This document shows, piece after piece, positions 1-10,359 of a DNA stretch of 59,089 nt. The position numbers were made by a program, and so were the translations under genes. The notes under the pieces are model-generated. The model did no database searches. It saw only the letters and a program-made list of their open reading frames with translations, and was not told the origin of the DNA. Source of the DNA: Bacteroidales bacterium (GTDB taxonomy: Bacteria > Bacteroidota > Bacteroidia > Bacteroidales > Muribaculaceae). The stretch is taken from the NCBI GenBank assembly GCA_015061055.1, contig SUXH01000016.1:1-59089 (forward strand). The letters are read 5' to 3'. The number at the start of each line of letters is the position of its first letter. The stretch's first letter is position 1.

Positions 1-104
1 GTTCCTTCCGGTAATGCTACTTTTGTAGCCTTTCCTACATTTAGAAGCTGAGCAGATGCAACTGAACTTGCGAGCACTGCGAGTGAAAGTAATACCTTTC
101 TCAT
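1..104 (-). CDS. Secreted protein, N-terminal fragment (runs off left edge)
   Basis: Only the first 34 codons or so are inside the window. They read as a basic start (MRKV), a hydrophobic stretch and an Ala-x-Ala-like end (SVASAQ), which is a classic Sec signal peptide with cleavage expected near residues 17-18. The following residues (LLNVGKATKVALPEG) do not identify a family. An ATG at 102-104 on the minus strand and a TAATTTTG box at 173-180 support the start. Function unknown; exported to the periplasm or outer membrane by inference. Confidence 0.7.
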   Translation of the reverse strand, partial: MRKVLLSLAVLASSVASAQLLNVGKATKVALPEG

Positions 105-172
105 CTTTCTTTAGTTTTTAGATTAGTTAATATTAGTTGTTTTTAACTCGTTATTATCATACATCAATTATG

Positions 173-180
173 CAAAATTA
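173..180 (-). promoter_or_regulatory. -7 promoter box TAATTTTG for the left-edge secreted gene
   Basis: Read on the minus strand this is TAATTTTG, a match to the Bacteroidota TAnnTTTG box, about 70 bases before the ATG at 104. No good TTTG lies 19-21 bases upstream, so the -33 element is weak. The rest of 105-400 is AT-rich and holds no other gene I can support. Confidence 0.45.
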
Positions 181-317
181 GCATAAAATTCTCATTTCCT
201 AAATAACAAAAGTCAATTATAGCAAATTTTTAAAAAAAATTTATCCTTTCATTGATTTTGAAATAATATATTTTTAATAAACTTGGTTAAATGGTATGAA
301 ATATGGGAGTTTTGTTG

Positions 318-325
318 TATTTTTG
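318..325 (+). promoter_or_regulatory. -7 promoter box TATTTTTG for the cysE operon
   Basis: TATTTTTG fits TAnnTTTG and lies 75 bases before the cysE ATG at 401. No clear -33 element is visible at the usual distance. It would drive cysE and the genes behind it. Confidence 0.4.
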
Positions 326-400
326 TTGAAGATTTGTGTGTAAAAATATTTTTAAGCAATCACATAAATAATTTACACTAAGAATAGTGTTTTTAAAAAT

Positions 401-1327
401 ATGGGTATAGTAACTTATCAAGAGGAAGATAAAATGAAATCGGCTGTACAGTCGCTTGCTTGCAAAGAAAATTTGCAACGAATGTGCCATATGCGTATGG
501 GTGGAGAGCCACTTCCTTCAGAAGTACTGATTGATGAGTTAATACGACTCTGTCGTTCATTGTTATTTCCCGGTTTTTTTGGTGGCGCCGATGTTAATGG
601 CTATAACATCGAATACACAATAGGTATTCAGTGTGAACGTTTGAAGTGGCTGCTTGAAAATCAAATTATAGCAGGAATTCTTGTCGGGAAAAATAGCGTG
701 AGCAGTGAAGAAGAATCTGAAATCAAAGCAAATGCCGAGCGCATAGCAATGGATTTCATTGTACACTTGCCTGAACTGCGCCGAGTACTTCACACCGATG
801 TAACAGCCATATATAAGGGTGATCCTGCCGCCTCATCAACAGCCGAAGTAATATATTGCTATCCTTGTATTAAAGCAATTATCAATTATCGAATAGCTCA
901 CGAATTACTGCTTGCCGGAGTACCGGTAATTCCGCGTATGATAACCGAAAGTGCACATTCCGAAACCGGAATCGACATTCACCCCGGCGCTACAATAGGT
1001 GAATATTTCGCTATTGACCATGGTACAGGTGTGGTGATAGGCGAAACAGCCATCATAGGACGCAATGTAAAACTTTATCAAGGGGTAACACTCGGAGCAC
1101 GCAGTTTTCCTACCGATGAGAACGACAACCTTATAAAAGGAATTGCCCGTCACCCTATTATTGGTGATAATGTGGTGATTTATTCTAATGCTACAATACT
1201 CGGACGTATCACTATTGGTTCGGGAGCTGTAGTGGGTGGTAATATTTGGGTTACGTGTGATGTTGCCCCCGGAGAGAAACTTGTACAAGCAAAAAGCAAA
1301 CAATATACTAAGATAGAAAAGAAATGA
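401..1327 (+). CDS. cysE: Serine O-acetyltransferase
   Basis: Transfers acetyl from acetyl-CoA to L-serine, giving O-acetylserine for cysteine synthesis; cytosolic. The 308-residue product has an alpha-helical N-terminal half and a left-handed beta-helix C-terminal half with hexapeptide repeats from about residue 190 ([29 protein letters not shown]). D192 and H207 (IDHGTG) occupy the positions of the known catalytic Asp-His pair of CysE, with the same 15-residue spacing. The length fits the longer bacterial form. ATG at 401 is used; an in-frame ATG at 434 is possible. The stop overlaps the next gene by ATGA, which suggests translational coupling. Confidence 0.93.
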   Translation: MGIVTYQEEDKMKSAVQSLACKENLQRMCHMRMGGEPLPSEVLIDELIRLCRSLLFPGFFGGADVNGYNIEYTIGIQCERLKWLLENQIIAGILVGKNSVSSEEESEIKANAERIAMDFIVHLPELRRVLHTDVTAIYKGDPAASSTAEVIYCYPCIKAIINYRIAHELLLAGVPVIPRMITESAHSETGIDIHPGATIGEYFAIDHGTGVVIGETAIIGRNVKLYQGVTLGARSFPTDENDNLIKGIARHPIIGDNVVIYSNATILGRITIGSGAVVGGNIWVTCDVAPGEKLVQAKSKQYTKIEKK

Positions 1328-3063
1328 GTGAACAGTTTGAAATGGTAGCAAAAACGTTTCAAGGTCTTGAAAACGTGCTTGCTGATGAATTGAAGGAACT
1401 TGGTGCTACAGATGTAGAAACAGGCAAACGAGTTGTGGCTTTTAAAGGTGATAAAGCTATAATGTATCGTGCTAATTTCTGTTGTCGCACAGCATTACGC
1501 ATTTTGAAACCTATATATAAGTTTAACGCTGATAATATCGACGAACTTTATGAGTCGGCTAAAAAATACAATTGGGATAAAATACTAAATGTGAAACGCA
1601 CATTCTCAATTGATTCCACTGTGTATAGTGATGAATTTCGTCACTCAAAATTCGTTACTTACAAAGTGAAAGATGCCATTGCCGACTATTTTAACGAAAA
1701 ATATGGAGAACGCCCATCAATTCGTGTTACCAATCCCGACGTGATGATTGACGTTCACATTTCGGGCAACGAAGTTACAATATCGCTCGATAGTTCAGGT
1801 GAATCTCTCCACAAGCGAGGTTATCGCGTAGCACAAACCGAAGCTCCTATCAACGAAGTGCTTGCCGCCGGCATCATAAAACTAAGTGGTTGGGACGGAA
1901 AAAGTAATTTCTACGATCCAATGTGCGGTAGCGGTACGTTTCTTATCGAAGCTGCATTAATAGCTGCAAATATCAATCCCGGTGTGTACCGCAATAGTTT
2001 TGCTTTTGAGCGTTGGGACGACTTTGATGTAGATTTGTTTGAGTCAATATATAATGATGATAATAATGAACGTGAGTTTGAATATAAGATTTATGGTTCC
2101 GACATTTCTCCAAAGGCAATAGGAATTGCTCGCAGCAACATCAAGAGTGCACGTGTGGGCAAATACATTGATGTGGATGTTAAGCCATTCCAAGAAATCA
2201 CTTCAATACCCGAAGGCGGTGGTATTCTTATCACTAATCCTCCTTATGGCGAACGTATCAAGAGCGAAGATATGGAAGCATTATATGATTCTATCGGAAC
2301 AATGCTGAAAAATGAATTTAAGGGATTTAATGCTTGGATAATAAGTGAAAACAACGACACTTTCGATAAGATTGGCTTGAAACCATCTCTAAAATACCCT
2401 GTGCTTAACGGCTCAATTGAATGTGAACTGCGACAATTCGTGATTTTCGAGGGAACTTATAGTGAATTCCGCAAAGAAGGTCGTTCGGTGAAGAATGAAA
2501 ATTTCCGAGGCGAAACAAAACAAAAATTCTTGCGCTCACGCTTCGAACCTACTTTAGGGGTTGAAGATGACGAAGTGAACGATAATATAGGCGAAGAACG
2601 TCGAGAAAGAAAAGCCGGTCGACCATTGCGTCGAGAAAAACGAGAATTTGAAGTAAAAGAACGACGCTTCGAACGAGGTAGCCGTTCAATCTACAAAAAA
2701 GATGACGTAAAATCGGAAGAACGCAAAAACAACGAGAAAAAATTCGGTCGCGGAGGTTTCGCACATAAAGAAGATGAGCGTCGAGGCGCACGTCGCCATT
2801 CTCGCCGTCCTATGGAGGCTCCTAAAAATGCACTCGAAGAACGTTATCAAAAACCTTATCACGAACGTCGCAAAGACGATGCCAACCGCGAAAAAGTACA
2901 ACTCTCGGATATCGACGGAAAAGACCACAGCGAGAATTTTTCTCAAAAAATGGTAAAATTCCGCCAACCAACTCTTCCTATGGAGTCGGGAATGAATCTC
3001 GGAGGCAAACGAAGAACTCGCAAAAAAGTTGAGAAAGAACAAAATGATAATAACGAATTGTAA
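1324..3063 (+). CDS. THUMP-domain class I SAM-dependent rRNA methyltransferase (RlmL-like) with long charged tail
   Basis: Residues 1-385 match the N-terminal half of RlmL-type 23S rRNA m2G methyltransferases: an N-terminal ferredoxin-like/THUMP region, the SAM motif DPMCGSGT from residue 198 and the catalytic NPPY from residue 305. By family, the likely target is the guanine N2 of 23S rRNA (E. coli G2445), but the RlmK half found in E. coli is absent. Residues from about 386 to 579 are instead a low-complexity tail packed with Arg, Lys and Glu, probably disordered and RNA-binding. It overlaps cysE by 4 bases and lies 16 bases before purD. The exact target base is inferred. Confidence 0.85.
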   Translation: MSEQFEMVAKTFQGLENVLADELKELGATDVETGKRVVAFKGDKAIMYRANFCCRTALRILKPIYKFNADNIDELYESAKKYNWDKILNVKRTFSIDSTVYSDEFRHSKFVTYKVKDAIADYFNEKYGERPSIRVTNPDVMIDVHISGNEVTISLDSSGESLHKRGYRVAQTEAPINEVLAAGIIKLSGWDGKSNFYDPMCGSGTFLIEAALIAANINPGVYRNSFAFERWDDFDVDLFESIYNDDNNEREFEYKIYGSDISPKAIGIARSNIKSARVGKYIDVDVKPFQEITSIPEGGGILITNPPYGERIKSEDMEALYDSIGTMLKNEFKGFNAWIISENNDTFDKIGLKPSLKYPVLNGSIECELRQFVIFEGTYSEFRKEGRSVKNENFRGETKQKFLRSRFEPTLGVEDDEVNDNIGEERRERKAGRPLRREKREFEVKERRFERGSRSIYKKDDVKSEERKNNEKKFGRGGFAHKEDERRGARRHSRRPMEAPKNALEERYQKPYHERRKDDANREKVQLSDIDGKDHSENFSQKMVKFRQPTLPMESGMNLGGKRRTRKKVEKEQNDNNEL

Positions 3064-3079
3064 AAAACATATCTAAAAA

Positions 3080-4360
3080 ATGGAAACTATCGATATATTG
3101 CTACTTGGCTCAGGTGGTCGTGAAGCTACTTTAGCTTGGAAAATGAGACAAAGTAATAAACTTGGAAAACTATATATTGCTCCGGGCAATGGTGGGACTC
3201 ACGAATTTGGAGAAAATGTAGCACTTTCTCCGCTTGATTTTGATGCGGTAAAGGCTTTTGTACTTGAGAAAGGCATAAATATGGTGGTAGTGGGCAATGA
3301 AGATCCTCTTGTAGCCGGTATTTACGACTATTTCAAGAATGATAAAGACCTTGCTGATGTGCCTGTAATCGGACCATCGAAGGAAGGAGCACAACTTGAA
3401 GGCAGCAAGGATTTTGCCAAGGCTTTTATGATTCGCCACAATATCCCTACAGCTCGTTACTTGAGTGTTACCAAAGATACGATAGAAGAAGGCTATAGCT
3501 TCTTGGAAAGCCTTGAAGCTCCCTATGTATTGAAAGCCGATGGTCTTGCTGCGGGAAAGGGTGTGCTTATTCTACCTACTCTTGATGAAGCAAAGAAAGA
3601 ACTTGGCGAAATGCTTAATGGTATGTTTGGTGCATCATCAGCTACTGTAGTTATCGAAGAATTCTTGTCCGGTATAGAATGCTCGGTATTTGTGCTTACC
3701 GATGGCAACAGCTATAAGGTGCTTCCCGTAGCTAAGGACTACAAACGAATTGGAGAAGGCGACACCGGATTAAACACCGGAGGTATGGGAGCTGTATCGC
3801 CTGTGTGTTTTGCCGATGAAATGTTTATGGAAAAGGTACGCACTCGCATCATAGAACCAACAGTGAATGGATTGAAAGCTGAAAACATTACATACAAAGG
3901 TTTTATCTTCCTTGGTCTTATCAATGTAAAGAATGAACCAATGGTGATTGAATATAATGTGCGTATGGGTGACCCCGAAACTGAAGTTGTGATGCCTCGT
4001 TTGAGGAGTGATTTGGTAGAACTGTTTAAGGCTGTTTCAACCGGTACACTTGCCGATTGTTCACTTGAAATCGATCCTCGTTATGCAGTTACTGTGATGA
4101 TGGTAAGTGGCGGTTATCCCGGCAATTATGAAAAGGGTAAAGTCATAACAGGTATCGAAGATGTTACCGATAGCATTTTATTTCATGCCGGCACTAAAAA
4201 AGATGGAGATAAGTTGGTTACTGCCGGTGGTCGTGTCATTGCTGCTACTTCCTATGGTGCTACCAAAGATGAAGCTCTTGCCCATTCGTTTGCGAGCATA
4301 GCAAAGGTAAACTTTGAAGGAATGTATTTCCGCCGCGACATTGGTGCCGATCTTAAATAA
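3080..4360 (+). CDS. purD: Phosphoribosylamine--glycine ligase (GARS)
   Basis: Second step of purine synthesis: ATP-dependent joining of glycine to 5-phosphoribosylamine. The N-terminal Rossmann-like domain begins with [16 protein letters not shown], close to the family signature GxGGREHALxWK except that the usual His-Ala is Ala-Thr. The ATP-grasp domain carries [12 protein letters not shown] (K152) and a metal-binding [10 protein letters not shown] segment. 426 residues is the normal length. Fourth-gene membrane protein follows 55 bases later. The HA to AT change in the signature is a small deviation and does not argue against activity. Confidence 0.95.
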   Translation: METIDILLLGSGGREATLAWKMRQSNKLGKLYIAPGNGGTHEFGENVALSPLDFDAVKAFVLEKGINMVVVGNEDPLVAGIYDYFKNDKDLADVPVIGPSKEGAQLEGSKDFAKAFMIRHNIPTARYLSVTKDTIEEGYSFLESLEAPYVLKADGLAAGKGVLILPTLDEAKKELGEMLNGMFGASSATVVIEEFLSGIECSVFVLTDGNSYKVLPVAKDYKRIGEGDTGLNTGGMGAVSPVCFADEMFMEKVRTRIIEPTVNGLKAENITYKGFIFLGLINVKNEPMVIEYNVRMGDPETEVVMPRLRSDLVELFKAVSTGTLADCSLEIDPRYAVTVMMVSGGYPGNYEKGKVITGIEDVTDSILFHAGTKKDGDKLVTAGGRVIAATSYGATKDEALAHSFASIAKVNFEGMYFRRDIGADLK

Positions 4361-4415
4361 GATTGAAATCGAAAGATACCATATATTTATCACTCTCTAT
4401 ATTTTTAATTAAAAA

Positions 4416-5396
4416 ATGTTTAGAGAAGAAGAAATAAGTAATTTTTTTAACGGTCGTCAATTCTTTATATTGACGGCTGTTTTATTCGTGGTGCTGATGT
4501 GGATTACTCCTCCGAGCAGTGTAATCTTGCAAGGGTCATCATCGGGAGTGTGTTTCCCTTCATTGACAACATTTGCTATAAGCCCACTATTGTCATTTGT
4601 ACTTAGTGTAGCAGGGATGATAGGAGCAAGTTTGATGTTGGCATTTCTCAACAAAGAAAATTCTTATGTGCGCGAAGTTACTTATATCTTTTCTTCCTCT
4701 TTTTTACTACTTGCTATTGCAAACCCTACGATAGCTACTCGATTCTATGATGGAACGTTATTGAATGTGATAGTTTTGTTGTTGGCAAACATCTTGTTCG
4801 GAACTTATCAAGATAATAAATCACAACAAAAAGTATATCTCGCATTTGTATTGCTTGCTATATGTTGTATGTTCCAATACGCATTTATATATCTTATCCC
4901 AGTAATGGTGTTGGGGATAGGGCAGATGCGCGTTATGGGGTTAAAAAGCATATTTGCAATGATTTTTGGATTGGTAACACCTTATTGGATAGCAACTTGC
5001 AGTGGACTTGTGGGGTTGTCCGAATATAAAGCTCCACACTTGGTAGATATATGGAGCGGACTGAATTTCGGACAATCGGGATTTATGATTGCAATCGTTG
5101 CATTTACAATTTTGTTATCACTGACTCTGTTGGGAACAAACGCACTAAAATTGATGAGCTATAAGATGCAAACACGCTCATACAATGGTTTTTTCATCGT
5201 ATTGATGCTGTTTACGATTATAGTAATGGGAATAGACTACAACAATCTATTTGTGTATATGCCTGTGCTTAATATTTGTTTGTCGATTCAGATTGCTCAC
5301 ACTTATACACTGAGAAAACAATCACGCCGATACATTCCCTATGTATTGTTTGTGTTGATATGTATGTTGTCGTATGCGTGGCAAGTGTTTTATTAA
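4416..5396 (+). CDS. Polytopic inner-membrane protein, function unknown
   Basis: 326 residues with roughly nine or ten hydrophobic segments spread from about residue 17 to the C-terminus, and short polar loops (for example NKENSY and QDNKSQQK). It starts with a cytosolic acidic/aromatic stretch (MFREEEISNFF). I see no transporter or enzyme motif and do not recognise the family with confidence; uncharacterised Bacteroidetes membrane proteins of the DUF6427 kind are a possibility. It sits 55 bases after purD and 15 bases before pdxB, so it is probably cotranscribed with them, which says little about its role. Confidence 0.75.
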   Translation: MFREEEISNFFNGRQFFILTAVLFVVLMWITPPSSVILQGSSSGVCFPSLTTFAISPLLSFVLSVAGMIGASLMLAFLNKENSYVREVTYIFSSSFLLLAIANPTIATRFYDGTLLNVIVLLLANILFGTYQDNKSQQKVYLAFVLLAICCMFQYAFIYLIPVMVLGIGQMRVMGLKSIFAMIFGLVTPYWIATCSGLVGLSEYKAPHLVDIWSGLNFGQSGFMIAIVAFTILLSLTLLGTNALKLMSYKMQTRSYNGFFIVLMLFTIIVMGIDYNNLFVYMPVLNICLSIQIAHTYTLRKQSRRYIPYVLFVLICMLSYAWQVFY

Positions 5397-5411
5397 TAAA
5401 TAGTATGAATT

Positions 5412-6425
5412 ATGAAAATTGTTATCGAGAAGAACATACCATATATAGCCGGTGTATTAGAGAAATATGCCGAAGTCGTATATTTGCCATATCAAGATAT
5501 AACAAAAGAAATGGTTAAAGATGCCGATGTATTGCTTGTGCGCACTCGCACTCATTGCAATGCGGCTCTCCTGGAAGGCAGTCGTTGCCAATTTATCGGC
5601 ACAGCCACCATCGGTACCGACCATATCGACTTTGAATATTGCAATAAAGCCGGAATAACGGTAAAAAATGCGCCGGGATGCAATGCGCCGGCTGTGGCTC
5701 AATATGTGCTGTCGGCTATCGGCCATTGGATGAAAAAAGAATACATATTTGCTACCGAGGGTCTTACTCTCGGAGTAGTAGGTGTGGGACACGTAGGTTC
5801 AATCGTGGCTCGTTGGGCGCGCGAATTAGGCTTTAAAGTGCTTTTGAACGATCCTCCATTGCAACGTGCCACATCAAGTCCCGATTACGTTCCGTTGAGC
5901 AAAATCATTCACGATGCCGACATTGTAACTTTTCACACTCCGCTCACCAAAGAGGGACTCGACGCAACCTATCATCTTGTCGACCGACAATTCATTTTGG
6001 GATTGGAGAATTGCAAATTGCTTATAAACAGTTCGCGAGGAGAAGTAGTTGACAATGCCGCCCTTGCCGAATTGAAACACATATCGTCGCTCATAGATGT
6101 AGTGATTGACTGTTGGGAGAACGAACCCGAATTAAACCTCGACTTATTAAAAATGGCTTATATAGCCACTCCACACATAGCAGGTTATTCTGCCGAAGGA
6201 AAAATGCGTGCCACATCGATGCTTCTCGAATCAATAGCCGAACATTTTGGGTGGGAGCTTGATATCCCACAAGTAGCAGCACCTCTTAAGGGCGCACAAA
6301 GTGTTACACTCGACACCATAATGAAAAGCTACAACCCATTCTTTGATACAGAAGCTTTAAAGTCGTCGCCCAAGTCTTTTGAGTCATTACGAAACAATTA
6401 CGTCCTACGCCAAGAAGTAAGATAG
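5412..6425 (+). CDS. pdxB: Erythronate-4-phosphate dehydrogenase
   Basis: Oxidises 4-phosphoerythronate in the DXP-dependent route to pyridoxal phosphate. It is a D-2-hydroxyacid dehydrogenase fold: NAD-binding glycine motif GVVGVGHVGSIVA near residue 121, catalytic Arg209 in SSRGEVVD, a Glu in WENEPEL and His255 in TPHIAGYS. The N-terminal segment (RTRTHCNAALLEG) and the C-terminal region of about 60 residues beyond the catalytic His fit PdxB rather than SerA. 337 residues is a little shorter than E. coli PdxB (378). Last gene of the cysE run; no clear terminator hairpin follows. Confidence 0.88.
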   Translation: MKIVIEKNIPYIAGVLEKYAEVVYLPYQDITKEMVKDADVLLVRTRTHCNAALLEGSRCQFIGTATIGTDHIDFEYCNKAGITVKNAPGCNAPAVAQYVLSAIGHWMKKEYIFATEGLTLGVVGVGHVGSIVARWARELGFKVLLNDPPLQRATSSPDYVPLSKIIHDADIVTFHTPLTKEGLDATYHLVDRQFILGLENCKLLINSSRGEVVDNAALAELKHISSLIDVVIDCWENEPELNLDLLKMAYIATPHIAGYSAEGKMRATSMLLESIAEHFGWELDIPQVAAPLKGAQSVTLDTIMKSYNPFFDTEALKSSPKSFESLRNNYVLRQEVR

Positions 6426-6484
6426 TTTTGCCGATATAAAAACATACCTTCTCGAAACTTAAAAGTATTTAGTATTCATTTATA

Positions 6485-6515
6485 TTGAGCAATATTGATA
6501 TTTTATGTAACTTTG
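6485..6515 (+). promoter_or_regulatory. proA promoter (TTG-N20-TAACTTTG)
   Basis: TTG at 6485-6487 and TAACTTTG at 6508-6515, separated by 20 bases, fit the Bacteroidota housekeeping promoter. Transcription would start near 6522, giving a leader of about 15 bases before the ATG at 6537. This makes proA a separate transcription unit from pdxB. Confidence 0.75.
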
Positions 6516-6536
6516 CAGTAGAAAATCCACATAATT

Positions 6537-7784
6537 ATGAGCGAAGAAATAAAAAATATACTCGATAAGGCACGCGAAGCATCTCGTAAAGTAAATCTAT
6601 TCACTGCCGACAAGATAAATCAAGTGATATGCAGAGTGGCAGATGCCGCTGTAGAAAACACCGATAAGATTCTGGCAGCTAATGCCGAGGACCTTGCGCG
6701 AATGGATAAGAACGACCCTAAATATGATCGATTGCTACTCACTCGTGAACGCATCGCAGCTATTGCCAGCGATATGCGACAAGTGGCTCAGTTGCCTTCA
6801 CCTCTTGGAAAAACTCTTGCCGAATGGACTCAACCAAACGGAATGAAAATCACTAAAGTGAGTGTACCTTTTGGTGTAATCGGTGTGATATATGAAGCTC
6901 GCCCCAACGTAACCTTTGATGTATTCTCTCTATGCTTGAAGAGCGGTAGCGCAGTTATTATGAAAGGCGGAACCGATGCTTATTCATCGAACACAGCCAT
7001 CACTGAAGTGATTCACTCTGTACTTCGCAAAGAAGGTGTCGATGAAGCAGTAGCCACCCTATTCCCTCCTTCACACGAAGCCACCGCCGAACTACTCAAT
7101 GCTGTGGGTTATGTAGACCTCATTATACCTCGTGGCGGACGCGGACTAATCAATTTCGTGCGCAACAACAGTCGAGTACCGGTTATCGAAACAGGCGCAG
7201 GAATTTGCCACACTTATTTCCACTCATCGGGCGACCTACTCAAGGGTACTGCGATAGTTAACAATGCAAAGACTCGCCGCGTGAGTGTGTGTAATGCGCT
7301 CGATTGCTTACTAATCGACCGCGCCCGACTCACCGACCTACCCGCACTCCTAGCCCCTATGGCAGAAAAGAATGTAATTATATATGCCGATGATGAGGCG
7401 TTTAATGTACTCAATGGCAATTATCCTTATGTGGAACCTGCTACTGATGATAGTTGGGGTACTGAATATATGGACTACAAGATGAGCATCAAGACCGTAG
7501 GTGATATTGATGAGGCTATTGCTCACATTGCCACACATTCATCAAAACACAGTGAGTGCATTGTAGCCGACTGCCCCGAAGCACAATCTCGCTTCTACAA
7601 AGAAGTAGATGCAGCGTGTGTGTATGCCAACGTACCTACATCGTTCACCGATGGCGGACAATTCGGATTTGGAGCCGAAATAGGCATTTCCACACAAAAG
7701 CTCCATGCTCGCGGACCTATGGGACTACCCGAAATCACTACTTATAAGTACTTAATTGCAGGCGACGGACAAGTGAGAAAATAA
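6537..7784 (+). CDS. proA: Glutamate-5-semialdehyde dehydrogenase (gamma-glutamyl phosphate reductase)
   Basis: Second step of proline synthesis, NADPH-dependent reduction of glutamyl 5-phosphate. It is an aldehyde dehydrogenase fold of the usual length (415 residues). Visible marks are [16 protein letters not shown] (about 107-122), IPRGGRGLI and the catalytic Cys252 in [10 protein letters not shown], followed by the C-terminal [21 protein letters not shown] stretch in part. proB (glutamate kinase) is not adjacent. Own promoter at 6485-6515. Convergent with WbqC with only 20 bases between stops and no clear hairpin. Confidence 0.95.
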   Translation: MSEEIKNILDKAREASRKVNLFTADKINQVICRVADAAVENTDKILAANAEDLARMDKNDPKYDRLLLTRERIAAIASDMRQVAQLPSPLGKTLAEWTQPNGMKITKVSVPFGVIGVIYEARPNVTFDVFSLCLKSGSAVIMKGGTDAYSSNTAITEVIHSVLRKEGVDEAVATLFPPSHEATAELLNAVGYVDLIIPRGGRGLINFVRNNSRVPVIETGAGICHTYFHSSGDLLKGTAIVNNAKTRRVSVCNALDCLLIDRARLTDLPALLAPMAEKNVIIYADDEAFNVLNGNYPYVEPATDDSWGTEYMDYKMSIKTVGDIDEAIAHIATHSSKHSECIVADCPEAQSRFYKEVDAACVYANVPTSFTDGGQFGFGAEIGISTQKLHARGPMGLPEITTYKYLIAGDGQVRK

Positions 7785-7804
7785 AGAGTCAAAATGGAGG
7801 CAGG

Positions 7805-8437
7805 CTATTTTATCATTTTATTAAGGACAAACAGAGCCTCTCTACCATTGGTCATTAGCAAGTCGAAAATACTTAAATCTGGACGAAAACCATAACGGTC
7901 GTACCACACCTGCCAATAAGATTCGTTGGAAATCCAATCGATATTGTCGGTTGTCGGTGTACCCACTTTTCCTCTGAAATCCATATCGTTTTTGCCCAAT
8001 TCAGGCAATTGGTCGGTGAAATCCACCTCTAAAGGCAAGTCGAGAAAATCGACCACAAGACGATGTATTGCGATATTAAACTCAGCAAGGTTAGTGATAT
8101 TGTGGTCATTGTACATCGCTTCGAGGTCATCGGAGATATGTTCGAAAAAAGGCGATTTTCCGTAAGCCGAGAATAGCGCACCCCAATGAGTGCGTCGCCA
8201 ATCGCCATGTTCCGATATTTCAAGGGTGTTTACCGGACCAAAAGCCGGTTTCACAAGCGGCAATGTGAGAGTCTGCTCGCCATTGGCTCCTATCAAGTTG
8301 CAATGATGCGCACACCAAGGAGTTTTCTTCTGTCGCTCAGATGTGTGCACAATCACCTTTCTGCAAGCAAGCATAGCAGCATAATAACGCACGCTTCCGG
8401 CATAGGCGAGACTGAAGATTCCTGTATCGAAACGCAT
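7805..8437 (-). CDS. WbqC-like family protein
   Basis: 210 residues matching the WbqC family, which is found in polysaccharide-synthesis loci and near signal peptidases in Bacteroidetes; its biochemical role is not firmly known. Recognisable segments are FSLAYAGSVRYY at the N-terminus, LTLPLVKP, HGDWRRTHWGALFSAYGKSPFF and the aspartate-rich DFRGK region. The ATG at 8437 is chosen because it begins one base after the lepB stop and aligns with the family N-terminus; upstream ATG at 8458 and TTG at 8464 would overlap lepB. Probably translated by coupling to lepB. Confidence 0.75.
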   Translation of the reverse strand: MRFDTGIFSLAYAGSVRYYAAMLACRKVIVHTSERQKKTPWCAHHCNLIGANGEQTLTLPLVKPAFGPVNTLEISEHGDWRRTHWGALFSAYGKSPFFEHISDDLEAMYNDHNITNLAEFNIAIHRLVVDFLDLPLEVDFTDQLPELGKNDMDFRGKVGTPTTDNIDWISNESYWQVWYDRYGFRPDLSIFDLLMTNGREALFVLNKMIK

Positions 8438-8438
8438 A

Positions 8439-9917
8439 TTATTTGTCGGGATTAGCATCGACAAACAGACGATTCCAACGAATACCTCCTTTATCTTTAT
8501 CGAATGATATAATCACAAATATCGGAGCTCCCACAATGTGATCTTCGGGTACAAAACCCCAATAACGAGAGTCGGCCGAATTATCACGATTATCACCCAT
8601 CATCCAATAATAGTCCATTTTGAAGGTATATTCATCGGTTTCGATGCCATTGATATAAATTTTGCCATCACGCACCTCAAGGTCGTTTCCTTCGTAGTTC
8701 TTGATACAACGTTCATACACAGGCAGATTGTCGGCTGTAAGTTTTATGCTTTGTCCTTTGGCAGGAATCCATACTTCTCCATAGTTAGCACGAGTCCACC
8801 CATAATCACGAGTGATAGGATATACGTTGACATACTCCATTGTCGGATATTTTACCACCGCCACTATCCAAGGCATTGCTTCAAGACGAGCCTTCATCTC
8901 TTTGGTAAGCGGAGACTGGTACACCGGATTCACAGTACCATCGGCATTGACTTGCAACCCAAGACCTACAGCACTCTTCACCTCTTCTTGTGATGCTATC
9001 CCTATTCTCATACGATCATCAACACTTACACCGATTTCCTCCCACATCGAGTCGGTAATCAAGCGTCCATCGGTCTGTATCAAGTAGTTAAATTGCACAT
9101 TCTTAGGTTCAGAAAGAGGTTTACCATCGATATACACCACATCATTCACGATTTTAAGAGTTTCGCCAGGCAAACCAAGACAACGCTTCACATAATTCTC
9201 GCGACGGTCAACAGGGCGGTATATCACCTCACCAAACTCAGCCTTATTACGCAAGATTGTTTCACGTCCACCCGGAACGGTAGCGCACAATGTATAATAA
9301 TCAGGGTTTTGCACCTTAAGAGCAACGGTATCGCCTGCAGGGAAATTAAACACCACAATATCGTTACGCTCCACATTTCTAAAGCCTTTCAATCTATGAT
9401 AATCCCACTGCGGGCTATCGATATACGACTTACAACCAAGAACAGGCATAGTGTTCTGAGCCAATGGGAAGTGTAGAGGAGTGTTGGGCACACGAGGACC
9501 ATAAATCATCTTGTTCACCCACAAATAATCGCCCACAAGGAGTGATTTTTCGAGCGATGATGAAGGAATCTGATAGTTCTGTCCCACAAACAGAAATATA
9601 AAATACACCAATATGAGTGCATACACTATGGCATCGACCCAACTCATCACACTGCGCACCAACTTACTCTTGGTGTGTTTCCACCAAGTCCAAGGAATAA
9701 ACTGTGTGAGATAAATGTCGGCAAGCAGGAACCAGAATACTAACACCCACCAAGAGCCAAGCCACGCCACCCATGCTAAGAATATAATAGAGACCACAGC
9801 GAAACGTATCCAACGTGTACGTTTTACGCGCGCCAAACGTTCTTTTAGCCCACCTGTCTGTCTAACATCTTTTTCTTCAATATTTTGCTTTTCGTTATTT
9901 TTCATAATCTTAATCAT
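8439..9917 (-). CDS. lepB: Signal peptidase I (long Bacteroidetes form)
   Basis: Cleaves Sec signal peptides at the outer face of the inner membrane. The 492-residue product has hydrophobic segments near residues 36-70 and about 88-112, then the S26 domain: catalytic Ser121 in PSSSLEKS, Lys244 in YVKRCLGLPGE, and box E MMGDNRDNSADSRYWGF near the C-terminus. It is much longer than E. coli LepB because of an insertion between the Lys and box E (about residues 265-420), common in this phylum. An ATG 12 bases downstream (9905) is an equally possible start. WbqC follows directly. Confidence 0.92.
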   Translation of the reverse strand: MIKIMKNNEKQNIEEKDVRQTGGLKERLARVKRTRWIRFAVVSIIFLAWVAWLGSWWVLVFWFLLADIYLTQFIPWTWWKHTKSKLVRSVMSWVDAIVYALILVYFIFLFVGQNYQIPSSSLEKSLLVGDYLWVNKMIYGPRVPNTPLHFPLAQNTMPVLGCKSYIDSPQWDYHRLKGFRNVERNDIVVFNFPAGDTVALKVQNPDYYTLCATVPGGRETILRNKAEFGEVIYRPVDRRENYVKRCLGLPGETLKIVNDVVYIDGKPLSEPKNVQFNYLIQTDGRLITDSMWEEIGVSVDDRMRIGIASQEEVKSAVGLGLQVNADGTVNPVYQSPLTKEMKARLEAMPWIVAVVKYPTMEYVNVYPITRDYGWTRANYGEVWIPAKGQSIKLTADNLPVYERCIKNYEGNDLEVRDGKIYINGIETDEYTFKMDYYWMMGDNRDNSADSRYWGFVPEDHIVGAPIFVIISFDKDKGGIRWNRLFVDANPDK

Positions 9918-9973
9918 ATAACAATTATGTGAAATGCAAGTTGCTATTATAATGTTTTGCTTAATTCACAATG

Positions 9974-9981
9974 CAAAGATA
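9974..9981 (-). promoter_or_regulatory. -7 promoter box TATCTTTG for lepB
   Basis: Minus-strand TATCTTTG lies 57 bases before the lepB ATG. A poor -33 element (TTTC about 23 bases upstream) means the promoter is only partly supported. Confidence 0.5.
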
Positions 9982-10308
9982 ATCCGATTTTTACAGATAA
10001 AGAAACTCAATAACACATTTTAAATAAATAACGCCCACTCATTCCAAGAAAGTGAGACAAAACCGCAAATATCCCACATCGATCGGGAGCATATCCATCT
10101 TTACACGCGTTTTCTTAGAATGTTAGATGAAGATAGGTTGTCGATTTGTGGAATTGGCAGTTTCTAAAACTTTTGCAAGAAAAAATAACGGCTCAACAGA
10201 TAAATCAGGTTGGTCGGACTACTTGAAAATTGGGTAATGAGATAGCAACCGTTCGTATTTCTGAGTTCTTCAATGTGATAACTCTTGATGCAATAAAGGT
10301 GCAAAAAG
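9982..10308. other. Gene-poor stretch, possible degraded sequence
   Basis: No open frame of useful length starts here on either strand. The stretch is less AT-rich than the true intergenic spacers and shows short open runs in several frames broken by stops, which is what a decayed gene or insertion remnant would look like, but I cannot match it to any family. Confidence 0.3.
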
Positions 10309-10356
10309 AAATGCAGACGAAAAGAGAATGATGATAATTTTCTTTCTCCTGCATTT
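10309..10356 (-). terminator. Hairpin terminator of the DUF1016-like gene
   Basis: AAATGCAG at 10309-10316 pairs with CTGCATTT at 10349-10356, with additional pairing possible in the pyrimidine/purine-rich interior. On the minus strand it is followed by CTTTTTG, and it starts 4 bases after the stop codon of the gene at 10360. Confidence 0.5.
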
Positions 10357-10359
10357 CAA

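Noticed and set aside
905..1351. 148-codon minus-strand frame inside cysE
   Set aside because: Opposite the hexapeptide-repeat region of cysE; repeats produce a long open complement by chance.
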